Positions 36,351 through 49,003 of a stretch of DNA of 64,000 nt are shown piece by piece. The DNA comes from Balaenoptera acutorostrata (taxonomy: Eukaryota > Chordata > Mammalia > Artiodactyla > Balaenopteridae). Where the stretch lies: positions 129,808,335-129,872,334 of the forward strand of contig NC_080066.1 in NCBI RefSeq assembly GCF_949987535.1, read 5' to 3'. Every line of letters starts with the position of its first letter. The stretch's first letter is position 1. The position numbers were made by a program, and so were the translations under genes. The notes beneath the pieces are model-generated. The model made no database searches and was not told the DNA's origin. It saw nothing but the letters and a program-made list of their open reading frames with translations.

Positions 36351-38240
36351 CAATGGATGTTGCTACTCTTAATGGAAACTTTACTGTACTTTTCATCAAT
36401 TGTCTTTTAATTAGTCACTGCTGGTTTACAAGAAAACTATTAACACTATATTATTTCCCTAGCTTATTGAAATTACTTAAAAATCATAATACTTTCAAAT
36501 GGTTCTCTCAGGCTTTTTTAAACCAAAAATTCATATCATCTAGATAAGATGATATTTTAATCTATAATTTTTGAATACTGATATCTCCTACTTCTATTTC
36601 ATAATTCATTGCAGGACTCAAGGCTTCCCCTCTTGTAAAGGCCTTGAAATGTACAATGTGATAAAAGCTTTTTGTGCTTGGTCCCTGGGTTGTAAGAGGT
36701 GAGGTTGATTATAGACTGAATTCTAGGCAAACAAGGAACTTCTGTCTTTCTTGAATATTATGATGTGTATAGTGTCTTGTAATGTTTTATTTTGTCCATA
36801 AATCTTAATCTTATCTTCACAATTAAATTATAAACTTCTTGGGACAGAGACTACAAAAAAAAACAAAAAGACTATGTTCAAACAATAATAGTGATTTCAG
36901 AGTCCCACTTTATATCTGATTTTAGAGCAGCCACTCATATTTTCCCATTAAACATGATGTTGGCTGTTAGTCTTAAATAGTTAATTCAGTTAAAAGATGA
37001 CAACTGTCAAAGTAAAAAGCCAAAACCAATCTCATTAGAACAAAATCACAAAACTAAAATAAACAGATAGTCAAGGTAAACCAACCAAAGGGGAACAAAG
37101 AACACAAAGGGATAATATTAATAATATCAGACAAAGTGGACAAAGAAGAAGTTCATTTGCATATCTTTCCTGGACATGGGATATAGAGTTCCAGTTTTTT
37201 AGCAGCAACTACTAGAGAAAGGATTTGGGGATTTGGGGTTAATTGCTTCTAAGAAAAATTCCATAGAGGACTGCTTAGAAAGAGAAGGGAAAGACTCAGT
37301 TTGGGATTATGAAATAGACCACAAATTTAAATTTTTGTTTACACTGTCCAGGATCTGATTTTAAAATCTCAGCACTTAAGCTGAGACTTGAAAACTGAAT
37401 AGGAGTTAAGAGTTAGGGAGTCAGCCTGGGACATGGGACAGAGGGTGGGGGAGAGGGAGGGAGGAAACGTGATCTGATTAAAGAAACTCATGTACAGAAG
37501 CGGGTTGTGAGAGGAGAGAGCATAATATCCTCAAGGCACTGCTCTAGATGGCTGGAGCTTGGAGTGTGAAGGGTCAAGCAGAACAAATTGTATTTGAAGT
37601 ATAAGCTGTGCCTCCAAGAGGGCGGTGGGGGAAGAGAGCAGCAATATGATGTGAGAATGAACTAATGACTCTTAAGCCCTCCAGCCCTGAAATTTTATAA
37701 CATGATCTTATCTTAGTTAAGTCATCCAGTACCATCTGAGGAAGGCTGAGTTATGACCCTAAATTTGCCACAGGTGTTGTCAATATCTCACCTGAGAGAA
37801 AGATGTCACAACAGTTACCTAGCCAAGTCTGTGGTCAACAACCATTCAACACAAATTTTAACCTGTAGCTGCTCAGTAAACACTATTTGGTTAACTGTCT
37901 CCAAATATATAGAAATGAAAAGACTAGCAATTAAATATACCTATGGGTTACATTTTAATTTAATTTCCAAACTTGTCTAAGATCTTTAACATTAACATGA
38001 AAGTGAAAGTTGGTTATAACCATAATATATGCACATCTTACAAAAGATTAAAAGACCCTATAGTCTTTCAAAAACCGCAATAGTTTATCTTCAATGGCTC
38101 ATAAAGATCATTGAGGGGAAAAAAGAAAGATGGTCCAATGTCAGTGCTTCCTTTCCACATAGGAACAAGGTGCAACAGTGTGATTCATTACAAGTAAAAT
38201 CAAAGACATTGTGGACTAAACACAACAAATGAATATCGGA
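36351..38240. other. Unassigned AT-rich noncoding stretch
   Basis: No gene or clear repeat. Small open frames (e.g. 36,311-36,547 and 37,753-37,980, +) lack recognisable motifs. Confidence 0.4.
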
Positions 38241-38420
38241 CCAATCCTCCCTGTGTTAGTGACCTGCTGTGGCAGCTTATGGTCCCACTTAACAAGAGTG
38301 CATCTCCATTCCCTAATCCGTAAAACAGGGTTAACAATTTTAACCTACTTCTCAGAGATAGTAGGCAGATTAACTATAACCATAAACTGATTAAAAACAC
38401 AAATCATGAGAATGTTTTAG
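38241..38420 (+). mobile_element. MIR fragment
   Basis: 'tccctaatccgtaaaacagg' with 'acctacttctcagagatagt' matches the central and 3' MIR regions in the sense direction. Confidence 0.55.
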
Positions 38421-39923
38421 CGTGAGCTATAATTTCTCATAGCAAGAAATGTGAACTTCTTCTTCTCTAGAATTGTTCCAAATGCTTCAGCTAATAATTT
38501 ATAAGAATGACAAATACCTAGTGACCTTCCCTTTCAATGACTGAAGATACTCTCTGGACTGAGTCTTTTTTTTTTTCTCAAATAAAAAAATTTTAGGTAT
38601 AAAAAATGACTTTGATCCTATCTCAGCCCAGTAATTCAATGAATGGCAACTCAGCCAAGAAGATTTAAGAGCACTGTCCCCAATTTATAAGACTCCACTG
38701 AAAAATACTCATTTAGCAGTTTGAGAGTTACCTTGACCTAGAATTTATGCCAGAAACAACAAGGGCATAAAGATAAAATAGCTTTAGCCCACACATCAAA
38801 ATAAGATTATCCTAGACAAATTTAATGAATAAATGCAGGGCTAGCCAATTCAATTGTCTACCTAAATTTCACAGTTTCTAGAGTATAAATACCAAGCCCC
38901 TAGTTTTCCTAAAACAATTAAGCTTATTGGTTCTCCAGAAATCAGAATTACAGGAAAACACTGAAGTTCATTGCCAAGCACTCATCATAACAGTTACTAA
39001 ACAGTCACCTGCATTTGTACTTTATGGATATATTCACATTCTTATCACATCTGGAATGCTGCAATTCTGGTGCAGAGAGCAAGTTAAGCAAACATTAAGG
39101 GAATCTAAATCTGCACAATACACATCAGTGTTAAACCCTGGCCGGCTACAATTTATTAGCACCCACAGACATATTACTTCTGTTGAAGTCAAACAGCCTG
39201 AAAAAAAAAAAAAAAGGATTTTCTATAATCTGGCTACCCAGTTTCCCTTCAATTTTCAAAAGATTACAACTTCCATTTTATGACACGACCACATTTTTTC
39301 CACCAGAGGGCTAAAGATAAATCACACTGTGTATAATGAGGGTGGGATCCCAGGACAGGAGGATCACAAATCCCACCTCCAGAAGGGTTGTGAACCCTCC
39401 CAATCCATGACAGAAGTAGTATGCAAAACAAGGCTTCCACCAGCTATATGGCCACAGGACTGCCCAAAGTAAGTCAGAAAGTTCCCAAAATAGCAGCTTC
39501 TTGAACAGTGTTTCCAAGGACACAAAATAATGCTACTTTCTACTGCCCTTCCTCCCAATTCACAGAGAGAACTATCCAATTATACTAATGTAGTGCTTCC
39601 TTCTGGAGTTATTCCAACCTATTTTGGTGAATGTTTATCCAGCAAGAACTTGAAATCTGAAGAAGGAAACAGAAAACAAAAAGTTCAAAGAGTAAAAGAT
39701 ACTTGATGATTTTCACGTTGTTAACAAAGGTGTAACATTCATCATTTTCAAAGTTTTCATTCTTAAAAATATATTAAAATACAGTTTTTAAATTATAAAG
39801 TGGTAGGTTATGTTACCATAAAATGCTGGATTACTCTAACTACCTAAAGATGATCATTGTTTCTATAATAACTAGAGTTAAATTGAGGGAAAATTTAAAA
39901 TAGAGTAGCAGTAATCATGAAAT
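38421..39923. other. Unassigned noncoding stretch
   Basis: A poly-A run at 39,202-39,215 breaks otherwise unremarkable sequence. The open frames at 38,927-39,283 (+) and 39,311-39,579 (-) are not recognisable. Confidence 0.4.
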
Positions 39924-39938
39924 AAAATTATATTCTTG

Positions 39939-40240
39939 GGCTTCCCTGGTGGCACAGTGGTTGAGAATCTGCCTGCCAATGTAGGGGACACAGGTTCGAG
40001 CCCTGGTCTGGGAAGATCCCACATGCCGCGGAGCGACTGGGCCCGTGAGCCACAATTACTGAGCCTGCGCGTCTGGAGCCTGTGCTCCGCAACAAGAGAG
40101 GCCGCGATAGTGAGAGGCCCGCGCACTGCCATGAAGAGTGGCCCCCGCTCGCCGCAACTAGAGAAAGCCCTCGCACAGAAACGAAGACCCAACACAGCCA
40201 AAAAGAAAGAAAGAAAGAAGCTTTCACTTAAAAAAAAAAA
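39939..40240 (+). mobile_element. CHR SINE with (AAAG)n and extra 3' tail
   Basis: A perfect 15-bp target-site duplication, 'aaaattatattcttg', lies at 39,924-39,938 and 40,241-40,255. The body is intact. The tail is (AAAG)n followed by 'aagctttcactt' and a second poly-A run, so a few non-SINE bases were integrated with it. Confidence 0.97.
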
Positions 40241-40255
40241 AAAATTATATTCTTG

Positions 40256-41683
40256 TTATCCAGGCTAGATATCCAAGAATAATGAAAACTCGAAGAGAAA
40301 AGGAAAGGTTTAGATTGGTTTGAACAACTCAGTAAATTTAAGGAAGTAAAGAATAAGTCTTCTTAATAAAGACAGAGCAACTTTTCCACTGGTACTCAAA
40401 CAATACCAGATGGTCATTGGTACAATCCTATCTTCTACATACATTTCAGAGAGGAATTTTTACACTTACCGGGACACTTTAAATAACATAAATGAGTATA
40501 GGCAGTCAAAGCAGAAAGTAGATCAGAAAAATTTCCAAGTCCAATATTAAAAAAATTAAATTATCATAATATTAGACTGTCTCCATGCTTCAGACTTTCT
40601 GTTCTGTCCTCAGAATACCTAACCAGTGTTCCTTCTGAGGTCCCTGCTGTAATATTCATCAGAAAAATGTATCCAGATGAAGAACCTTTTAATTTTCCGA
40701 GGGGAATGTTTAACCGTAGTTTTCCACTGCATATGATAAGTGTGAAAGTGTGTTAGCAAATATGATGGAAATGCTAATTAGAACATTAAGGCAATGTTTT
40801 CAATGCAAAATGAATATAAAAATAAGCATTACAGGAGGTGGAACACTCAAAGTTCTTAAATCAGACTTTGCACATTTGGAGAGAAATGTGAAATATGTGT
40901 TATTTCTTTTATTTCTAACTATACTAAATGCATGATTAATTGTTTAGAAATCTAAATCCATTTGATGGCCAATGAATAATCAGAAATCTAAATCCATTGA
41001 TGGCCAACAAATAATCTGTATTTCAGTGGAAATACTAAACAAGAAGTCCCACAGTAAAGTTGTTTCTAATTTCTATTTTCAAGTTCTAATATGTAATAGG
41101 GAGAGATGCTACATGAAAATCAGAATCTGAGTCTCCCTCTGACCTGTCCAATGTAAATGATTAAATTTTCAGATTCAACTGTTAACTGTGGTGGAAACTG
41201 ACAAGCCATGCCCCTCTTGCTCTCTCCCTACAGAGAGACTCAGTGGAGTTTAAAAATTAGACTTTCAAAAGAAAACAGAAATGCTTTGTGTTTTACACAT
41301 TAAGGTGAAAAATAAATTCTGCCAGAGGAAGGATTACTATAAATTTTATAATCCTGGTGCCGAAAACTTTATTATAGATGCTTCTTCTTTCACTATGGCA
41401 ATGGAAAGAATTCATAAATGAGACTTTTATCTTAACTTTGAGTGTTCTCATTGGATAGCTGTGGGTTCAATGTGATTGCTGTAGGAGTTATAATTTTGAT
41501 TCCAAAATTTACTCAAAAGTTTCAATAAGCCATTGATTATGGATATAGTAAATACAATTATATACTTCAGTCAGTGGAATTCAAAGATTAAACACTCTCG
41601 CCTCCCGCCTCTGAACAAGTTCATACCGTACTGTAGCACAAAATTTGTCAGTGGAACCCACTGAATTCTTTTTTTTTTAATAT
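40256..41683. other. Unassigned noncoding stretch with a local duplication
   Basis: AT-rich, no gene recognised. A 36-bp tandem duplication lies at 40,946-41,016 (listed separately). Confidence 0.4.
40946..41016 (+). repeat. 36-bp tandem duplication
   Basis: 'agaaatctaaatccat' recurs 36 bp later (40,946 and 40,982). The two units differ by one deleted T and a few substitutions near their ends. Confidence 0.9.
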
Positions 41684-41696
41684 CAATGTGCTTTTT

Positions 41697-41988
41697 TTTT
41701 TTTTTTTTAATTTATTTATTTATTTATGGCTGTATTGGGTCTTCGTTTCTGTGCGAGGGCTTTCTCTAGTTGCGGCAAGCGGGGGCCACTCTTCATCGCG
41801 GTGCGCGGGCCTCTCACTGTCGCGGCCTCTCTTGTTGCGGAGCACAGGCTCCAGACGCGCAGGCTCAGTAGTTGTGGCTCACGGGCCCAGCTGCTCCGCG
41901 GCACGTGGGATCTTCCCAGACCAGGGCTCGAACCCGTGTCCCCTGCATTGGCAGGCAGACTCTCAACCACTGCGCCACCAGGGAAGCC
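41697..41988 (-). mobile_element. CHR SINE, antisense
   Basis: A poly-T/(ATTT)n tail begins near 41,691 and the head lies at 41,971-41,988. The B box complement 'gggctcgaacc' is intact. The target-site duplication contains 'caatgtgctttt' (41,684-41,695; 41,989-42,000). Confidence 0.97.
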
Positions 41989-42000
41989 CAATGTGCTTTT

Positions 42001-42745
42001 TTTTTTTTTAAGTGAAAAGAAAAGTTAATGGAAGTTAGCATTCTGTTCTTGTTGGCACATATTTATGAAATGTTTCTATTCATTAAGAACTTTATCGATT
42101 TCATCATTACATTGCCAGTTGCTACAAATATATGTCAAGGATCTCCTCCATGCAAAGGAATGTGCTAGAGGTAGTTCATTATTACAGCTCTACTCACAAC
42201 AAATTGACCAGTTCCTTTCTCCCACATTTATGTCATCACTCACCTACCAGAACCAGTTAGAATGTTGAGAGGCGAGGCCAGTTCCTCATACTTCTAGACT
42301 TATGAATATGTTCATAAACCAGAGATCCCTTAATAATAACAATTAACATTTCTTGAGCACAGTGATGGTCAATTCACTGACCTTCTCTGCCCTCTGGGCC
42401 CTGCAAGGCTGACCTCTGAGGACTGCTTGACCCAGGCTTGGAGCCCTCGGTTTCAAGTTCGATTTGGCCCCTGGGAGCCATCCACAGGAGATCAGAAGGC
42501 AAGAAAAGAGAGGGAAGGGATTTCTTCTCTGTTCCCTCCCCACTTCAGTGCAAGACCCTGGCAGCAGCTGCCCTCTTCCAGGGCCATAGCTGTCCCCCAC
42601 CGTCCACACTCTCACCAGGTTCTGATAATGATGTCCTGCTCTTGCTAATCTCTGGCTGCTTCATCATTCCTCCTTTGCTCCCTTTACCCTGCTCCCTCTG
42701 TACACGGTCTCTTTATTAACATGTATTCATTTGAACCATTTGTGG
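42001..42745. other. Noncoding stretch, part probably an old unclassified repeat
   Basis: 42,378-42,730 is relatively GC-rich and has the feel of a diverged repeat ('gataatgatgtcctgctctt', 'ctggctgcttcatcattcct'). I cannot name the family. The overlapping open frames on both strands are unconvincing. Confidence 0.35.
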
Positions 42746-43215
42746 GAGACATAATTCTAAAATGGCTCCCAAGATTCTTGCCCCCCTCGTGTGCACTCCT
42801 TATGTAATCACCTCCTCTTGAGTATGGGTAAGCCTGGCCTAATCAGATGAGCGCTTTAAAAAGAGGGTCTAGGGGTCAGAGATGAAGGAAGTCAGAGAGA
42901 TTCAAAGCTACAGCAGATACTCTTCTGAAGGCCTTGAAGGAGAAAACTGCCATATTATGGAAAAGGCCACATGGCCAGGAATGGCAGGCAGCCTCGAGGA
43001 GATTCACCCCAGCAGACAACCAGAAACAAAACAGGACCTTGATCCTACAACTACAACCGGAAGAAGCTTGGAGGAAGATCCCAAGCTCCAGATAAGATCA
43101 CAACCCTGGCCAATACCTTTATTTCAGCTTTGTGAGCCCCTGAGCAGTAAACGTAGCTAGCTCATACCCGACTTCTCTCCCACAGAAACTGTGAGATCAC
43201 AAATGGTCGGTTACT
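42746..43215 (+). mobile_element. MLT1-type MaLR LTR, 3' end degraded
   Basis: 'taaaatggctcccaagattc', 'tggcctaatcagatgagcgc', 'aggaatggcaggcagcctcg' and 'cccacagaaactgtgagat' follow MLT1 order. Resembles the LTR at 23,930-24,466, especially at its 3' side. No internal region adjoins it. Confidence 0.75.
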
Positions 43216-44179
43216 ACCATTACTACACAAATATGTCACACCCACTTATTAGATAGAAATGCTAATGCTTTGCTTTAACAGTTAGAGAGTAACTTCATGA
43301 ACTTAAAGAAATATATCCTTTTTCTTTTTCATACCGTTTCTCATTTCAAAAAGAATTTAGAGTAACTAACCTAGATTTCCATATTATTCTATAGCTCAAA
43401 CTTTTTAAAAGATATCCACTCAAAGTTTGTCTGCATTAGCGAGTTTGCATTGTCTCGAAAACTGATTTCCTAACTTCATTTGAATGAATTATGACTCTAA
43501 ATATTAAAAAATCTTTATCTTCCTTAGGCATCTCAATAACTTGCAAGTTGTACAGTTCTGGTTCAATATCCTTTTTCTTTCCTCCTATTCCTGTCACTGT
43601 TTCAAAATTAGGTGAATGGCTGGCTAACTCCTTTCATAAATCAAATAACAGTCTTCCTGTGATTTCAATGGAGTAAGTCAAGCTTCAGAAACTAGCACAG
43701 ATACTTACCGTCGCACTGTTCTGGGAACCCCAAGGAATGAAAGACTCTATGAAAAAGGTCTATATAAGTCACATTCCCACTCAGCATAATCACAAGCTCT
43801 GCTGTTGCAAAACAGTGTTTGAATTCTAAATCAGTCCTTCAATTATCAGAGCTGTCACTCCTCTCCTTGATGTTTTTTCTGTCCCCAGCAAAATCCCTAC
43901 TCTTACTGCTGTTGCTTCAAAGTTCTCAATTCCTACCCTCAGAATAATTTTTCCAGAGAACAGAAAGTTTTCATGAAACAATGACTACTGGTGGACACTG
44001 AGATAAGGAGAGGCCTCCCTCTTCAGTATATTCAATTTCTTTCTCTCTCTTGGGTCTTTCTCCAAGAAAATTTAAACATCCTCAAGTCGCTATGATATTT
44101 ACAAAATCGTCCTTCACACCCATATAGACCTTTATATCATATTCAGGTCTCAGCCAAATTTCTGGAGTTATCCATATTT
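43216..44179. other. Unassigned noncoding stretch
   Basis: No gene or clear repeat recognised. Confidence 0.4.
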
Positions 44180-45575
44180 ACTTTATCCATTTCCTCTTGA
44201 CCCATTAATTTTGGGCCCTGCCTCCCTTGCTTTACTGAAACAATACTTGCTAAGGTTACCAATGATCTCCGCGTTGTTAAATCCAAAGGATATTTCTCAC
44301 TCTTTGTTTTATTCACTATCTCAGAAACATTCTTCTTAAAATCTATCTTCCTTTTCCCTCTGGATCACACTCCCCTGGTTTTCTTCCTCCCCCTCTAGTT
44401 CATATTTATTTGTTCATCTTTACTTGTAGGCCTTCTGGTCTACCAGCCACTTAATGCTCACAAAGAGAAGTCCTAGGGCTGATCCTTGAGAATCATCTTT
44501 GGAATCTCCCTCTTCAAGTCTGATTAATTTTGCCTCTTAGAATGGACTTGAGGACATGGGGAGAGGGAATGGTAAGCTGGGACAAAGTGAGAGAGTGGCG
44601 TGGACATTTTATACTACCAAATGTAAAATAGATAGCTAGTGGGAAGCAGCCGCATAGCACAGGGAGATCAGCTCGGTGCTTTGTGACCACCTAGAGGGGT
44701 GGGATAGGGAGGGTGGGAGGGAGATGCAAGAGGGAGGAGATATGCGGATATATGTATATGTATAGCTGATTCACTTTGTTATAAAGCAGAAACTAACACA
44801 CCTTTGTAAAGCAATTATACTCTAATAAAGATGTTAAAAAAAAAACAGAAAAAAAAAATTTTGCCTCTTAAATAGTTTTCAAATCCATATACTTCTCCCC
44901 ATGTCCCTTATCATCACCTCTCACCCAAGCTATAATTATCATTTCTTTACTACTACAACAGCCTCCTAATTGGCCTCCTCATGTGCCCTGTCTCCCCTCT
45001 AAGGTGTTCTCAGTGAGGCCAGAGGGAGATTTTAAATATGCAATCTGACCATGTCATCCTATCCCCTTTAAATAAGTCTTCCCACGATTGCTTTTAGGAT
45101 AAAGACCTTTAAAGGACTTCCATATTCTTTAAATCATCCACACATTCTGCCTGCCGTCCAAGTACTGTCAGCCGGCACCAATCTCTCTCCTCCACTCTGC
45201 ATTCCTGTGGCTCCTCGAATAGTCAGTATTCCTCCATGGTCTTAGCAACAGCTGTGTCCCCTGTAAAAAACGTTCTCACCTCTCAAGTTATTCAATAATA
45301 ATCACTCCTTCAGGGAAGCCTTCTCTGACCTCACAGTGTGTGTTATATTCTTTAGCTGTGTCTCCTCTAAGTACATGTTTTGTCATTAATCACATTACCA
45401 TGATCTTTTGCTCGTTTACCTAAAGTCTGCCTCCCAACTAAACTGTAGGTTCCTTGAGGAAAGGAGCTGTGTACATTTTGTTCATAGTTGCAGGATTTAC
45501 TCAGTACAGTGCCTGAAAGATGCTCTAAGAGAAAAGTGTTCAATAAATTCCTGAATAAGTGAAAGAATAATATTA
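44180..45575 (+). mobile_element. L2 LINE fragment including reverse-transcriptase region
   Basis: 'ttactgaaacaatacttgct' and 'aaggttaccaatgatctcc' followed by 'ctcccctggttttcttcct' match the diverged L2 RT region. The 3' part contains 'cttcagggaagccttctctg', 'gtaggttccttgaggaaagg' and 'gtgttcaataaattcctg', typical of L2 ends. A young L1 3' fragment (44,540-44,856) splits it. Confidence 0.7.
44540..44856 (+). mobile_element. Young 5'-truncated LINE-1 3'UTR inserted in L2
   Basis: It matches the 3'UTR of L1 copy B closely ('gatagctagtgggaagcagc', 'tttgtgaccacct', 'gcaattatactctaataaag'). A perfect 14-bp target-site duplication, 'aattttgcctctta', lies at 44,526-44,539 and 44,857-44,870. It is only about 315 bp long. 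Confidence 0.95.
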
Positions 45576-48109
45576 AAGCCATGCATAGGAAATTGGCAGC
45601 ACTTGACCCTGCCTCTCTGCCCCTCGCCTCTTAAGGAAACCATAAGAAATGATGCAAGAAGTTCAGCAAAAATAAGGAGCTGCTTCCTCAGTCAGCCCTA
45701 AAAATTTTGTTTTTCACAAGGATGTACCAAATGTTTTGTGAACGCTTATTAAAAGAACAAAATGGTGGGTCAAGATGTCTAGGTATAACTCATAATGCCT
45801 CCAGGTCTAAGTGCACTGACCAGAAAAATCGTGCCCAGAGCGAGTCAGCTGGGCCCCTGTCGTGTGGACCCTATTCTGGCCCTCCACCAGCCAAGCCTCT
45901 CCCCACAGAATGAGGAGGGCTTGGGGCCAAGGGGATAAGCCACCTGGAGCTGTGTTTCCCCTTCTAGATATCACTCCAGGTGCCCAAACATCCCTGAGCT
46001 GGAACCTACATACGCCTCTTCCTGGGTCCATTCTCCAGAGGGCAGATAGCACCATGGGTGACACATCCTCAGGTCCAACTCAGGGCCAAGGGGTGATTGC
46101 CTTAGGGCAGAGTGGAGGTGGCAGACAGAGCCTGGACTCGCACGCTGGGGTGTCCACAGCCTACATCAGAGGTCCCTCCAGGACAGCACTGAGCCAGGGT
46201 GGGAAGACAATGGGGCCAGAGAGCTGGCCAGGGGGCTTCACTTGCACTAAATAAGTGAAAAAGAGAAAACAGAATTAAAGCTATTCAAATACTGAGGCAG
46301 GCCCACTAATTGGGCATCTATCCTTATAATAAACCTGACTTCAGTCTCTCCCTGTCTGTTCCAATCATTAGGCCAGAACATTCTTCACAGCCTTCTCTCT
46401 CTCCTTCAATAATTTACAAGGCAATTTTTTTTGGCCTACCTTGCTGAATACAATCTTCTCTTACAAGCCCTTAAAGCCCTCTACCATAGAGTGTCAACCT
46501 GCACAGTCTATAGTCGTTGGAAACTGTCTCTTCCTATCAAGTCCATTTACACACACACATACACACCCGATACAATTCACATTTCCAGCTCTATGCTTTC
46601 ACCTCTGCTACTCTCTCCCCCAGTATTTCTGCCCCCTCAGTCTTTCCAAAATCATGCCCTCGTTTCAGAGCCTTGCTGCCAATCTGTCTCTCTCAGCAAG
46701 CCTCTGCATTTGCCCAAAGCACACACTGAATGTTCTTGCCCTTGAACTTCCATACTCGAGATGTCATACACTTTCAATTATGGGTCACATAATCAGAAAT
46801 CCAGCTGTTTAAGCCCCATTAATTTTATAACAATAGCAAGGAACTTATCAGAAATATGGATTGAAAAGCAGTCTCCAATGGAGTCAAATTTATTTAGATG
46901 TAAGTGCCAATCTAGGCTTAGCATTCATCGTTAACTGTTTTTTACCAAGTGAGTGAGAACTCTGGCATTTAACAAGCTGAACTATGTTTAAGACAATGGG
47001 ACATTTTCAGCCAGGACATATCCCAATTCCAACTCCAGATCCTCCTCCCCAGGGATGCTTATTGGTGTATCTTTCAACAGTTTCACAAAATAGAATGTAC
47101 TTTTGCAGAGTTTCACAGAGACAAACAAAAACATAGTCCAGGGATTTGCTGCATAGCAAGGATTTACAGGAGAGTTTTGAGAGTTATATTCTCACCTCCA
47201 AAACTCCACAGATACTTCTGGATGCACAGTTTGTTTTCAATTCATTCAGTTCTTTTTGAAACACACCTTCTTCCTCCATATGCACAAGACTTTACTAAGC
47301 CAGGCATCTAATAAAAAGCTCAGTAAATTCCTGCTGTTTAGTCAATTGAGGTATTTATGAAATTATAGTATTTCAATGCCATCCGTAATTGCAATCCCCT
47401 ACCAAGATGTGGGCAGCTGAAATACTTAGCTCTTAATAGACTTGCAAACAAAGGCAAGCCATGAAAACATCTTTGGATTCTTTTCTTCTTTAAAGAGCAG
47501 CACTAATAGATATAGATTCTCTTTTAATAAATGTTTCCCAACATGCTATTTGCTGTATTTTTCAGTGATAAATATGTCACTTCCTGAAAAGTGCACCTCA
47601 CAATTTATTGTATAACATCTAATAAGGAAATCCAATAACTCAAAAAACCATCAGGGGAAAAAAAAACCCACAGTTCTATTGTAGAGAAAAATCTTTTTTT
47701 TTTTTTTTGGTTCATCCATCACTACTAGTCTGGCATATTATGCATATCAACACTTTCTGAACTTGCACTTTTATGTTTTTGATCGGCTGAGTCACAGTCA
47801 AAAGAAGAAATAGGAAGTAAAGGAAATATCTCCTACAGAAATCCAGACAAAACTTATTTTCATATTTTTCTTTTATTATGAAATAGGGAAACTGAAAAAT
47901 TGAGAATCTATTTTTTATACCTTATTTTGATTAAAAAAAAAAGTTGCCTGTGTTCTTTACTAAAACTCAGCTATTTATCAACAGCTAAAGAAAACTGACT
48001 TAATCTTGCTCTTTTTCTACTCCAACAAGATATTTTACTACATTATATGCAATAGCCTCATTGAGTTTCAATGCTTTAATGTTTTAGACTTATTTATTTA
48101 TTTATTACC

Positions 48110-48112
<3 letters not shown>
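45576..48112. other. Unassigned noncoding stretch
   Basis: 45,800-46,250 is GC-rich with a 130-codon open frame (45,862-46,254, +) that I do not recognise. It lacks recognisable domains, and a 5' neighbouring frame overlaps it in another phase, so I do not call it a gene. The rest is AT-rich and featureless. A T-run lies at 47,694-47,708. Confidence 0.4.

Positions 48113-48159
<47 letters not shown>
48113..48159. repeat. (AC)n microsatellite
   Basis: About 23 uninterrupted AC units. Confidence 0.97.
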
Positions 48160-48160
<1 letters not shown>

Positions 48161-48714
48161 CCTATTCTCTAGCCCAAATGGCTAGAAATTGTGGGCGGGT
48201 AAGATCTTGCTGTTATTAAATGAAAAAAAAAAAAAAAAAAAGATTATCCGCTAGCCTAAGAGATAGGTAGATAGATATTCAGTCATTTTCAAATTTTTTT
48301 TCTGTATATTATATGTTTTAAAGATTTTATCAGTTTCTCAGCAATGGAAATTTTCTTTTCTTGGAGAAGTTCCTCTTCAGATTGTTTTCGTTCTTCGAAG
48401 TCTTCTAGATGAGTTCAGACAATGAAGAGGATGAGAAGGCAAACCACGGCATCAAGCCTTATGAAGTATTTTCAAGTATATGAAGGTTATGAGAAAGGCC
48501 CCATCTCTATAAGAATCAACAAGATAAGGAGGTTTTCATCACTTTAAGAGGGTTTCACTGTCCAGATTTCAGAAGGGAGAAATCGTCCTATGTATAAATA
48601 CACAAGCATATATTCAACATAGAACATTGTCCTTTTGAACAATTCAACTCTTTCCCTACCTTAAAATTTTTATAACTCTGTCCCTGTGCATCTACCATTG
48701 GTAACTCTTATTTT
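48160..48714. other. Unassigned noncoding stretch
   Basis: A poly-A run lies at 48,223-48,241. The remainder has no recognisable gene or repeat. Confidence 0.4.
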
Positions 48715-48728
48715 AAAACCTCTGCACA

Positions 48729-48989
48729 GGGGCTTCCCTGGTGGCGCAGTGGTTGAGAATCTGCCTGCCAATGCAGGGGACATGGGTTCGAGCCCTAGTC
48801 TGGGAAGATCCCACATGCCGCGGAGCAACTAAGCCCGTGAGCCACAACTACTGAACCTGGGCGTCTGGAGCCTGTGCTCCGCAACAAGAGAGGTGGCCCC
48901 CGCTCGCTGCAACTAGAGAAAGCCCTCGCACAGAAACGAAGACCCAACGCAGCCAAAAATAAATTAATTAATTAATTTAAAAAAAAAAA
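48729..48989 (+). mobile_element. CHR SINE with internal deletion
   Basis: The 5' head, B box and 3' end are normal, but about 40 bp between 'gcaacaagagagg' and 'tggcccccgctcg' (near 48,892) are missing relative to other copies. Perfect target-site duplication 'aaaacctctgcaca' (48,715-48,728; 48,990-49,003). Confidence 0.97.
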
Positions 48990-49003
48990 AAAACCTCTGC
49001 ACA

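Noticed and set aside
45862..46254. 130-codon open frame in a GC-rich patch
   Set aside because: No recognisable motif. Overlapping frames in other phases and on the other strand are comparably long.
48113..48159. (AC)n and other simple repeats as CRISPR-like or regulatory arrays
   Set aside because: Unit length of 2-4 bp without spacers; ordinary microsatellites of a mammalian genome.
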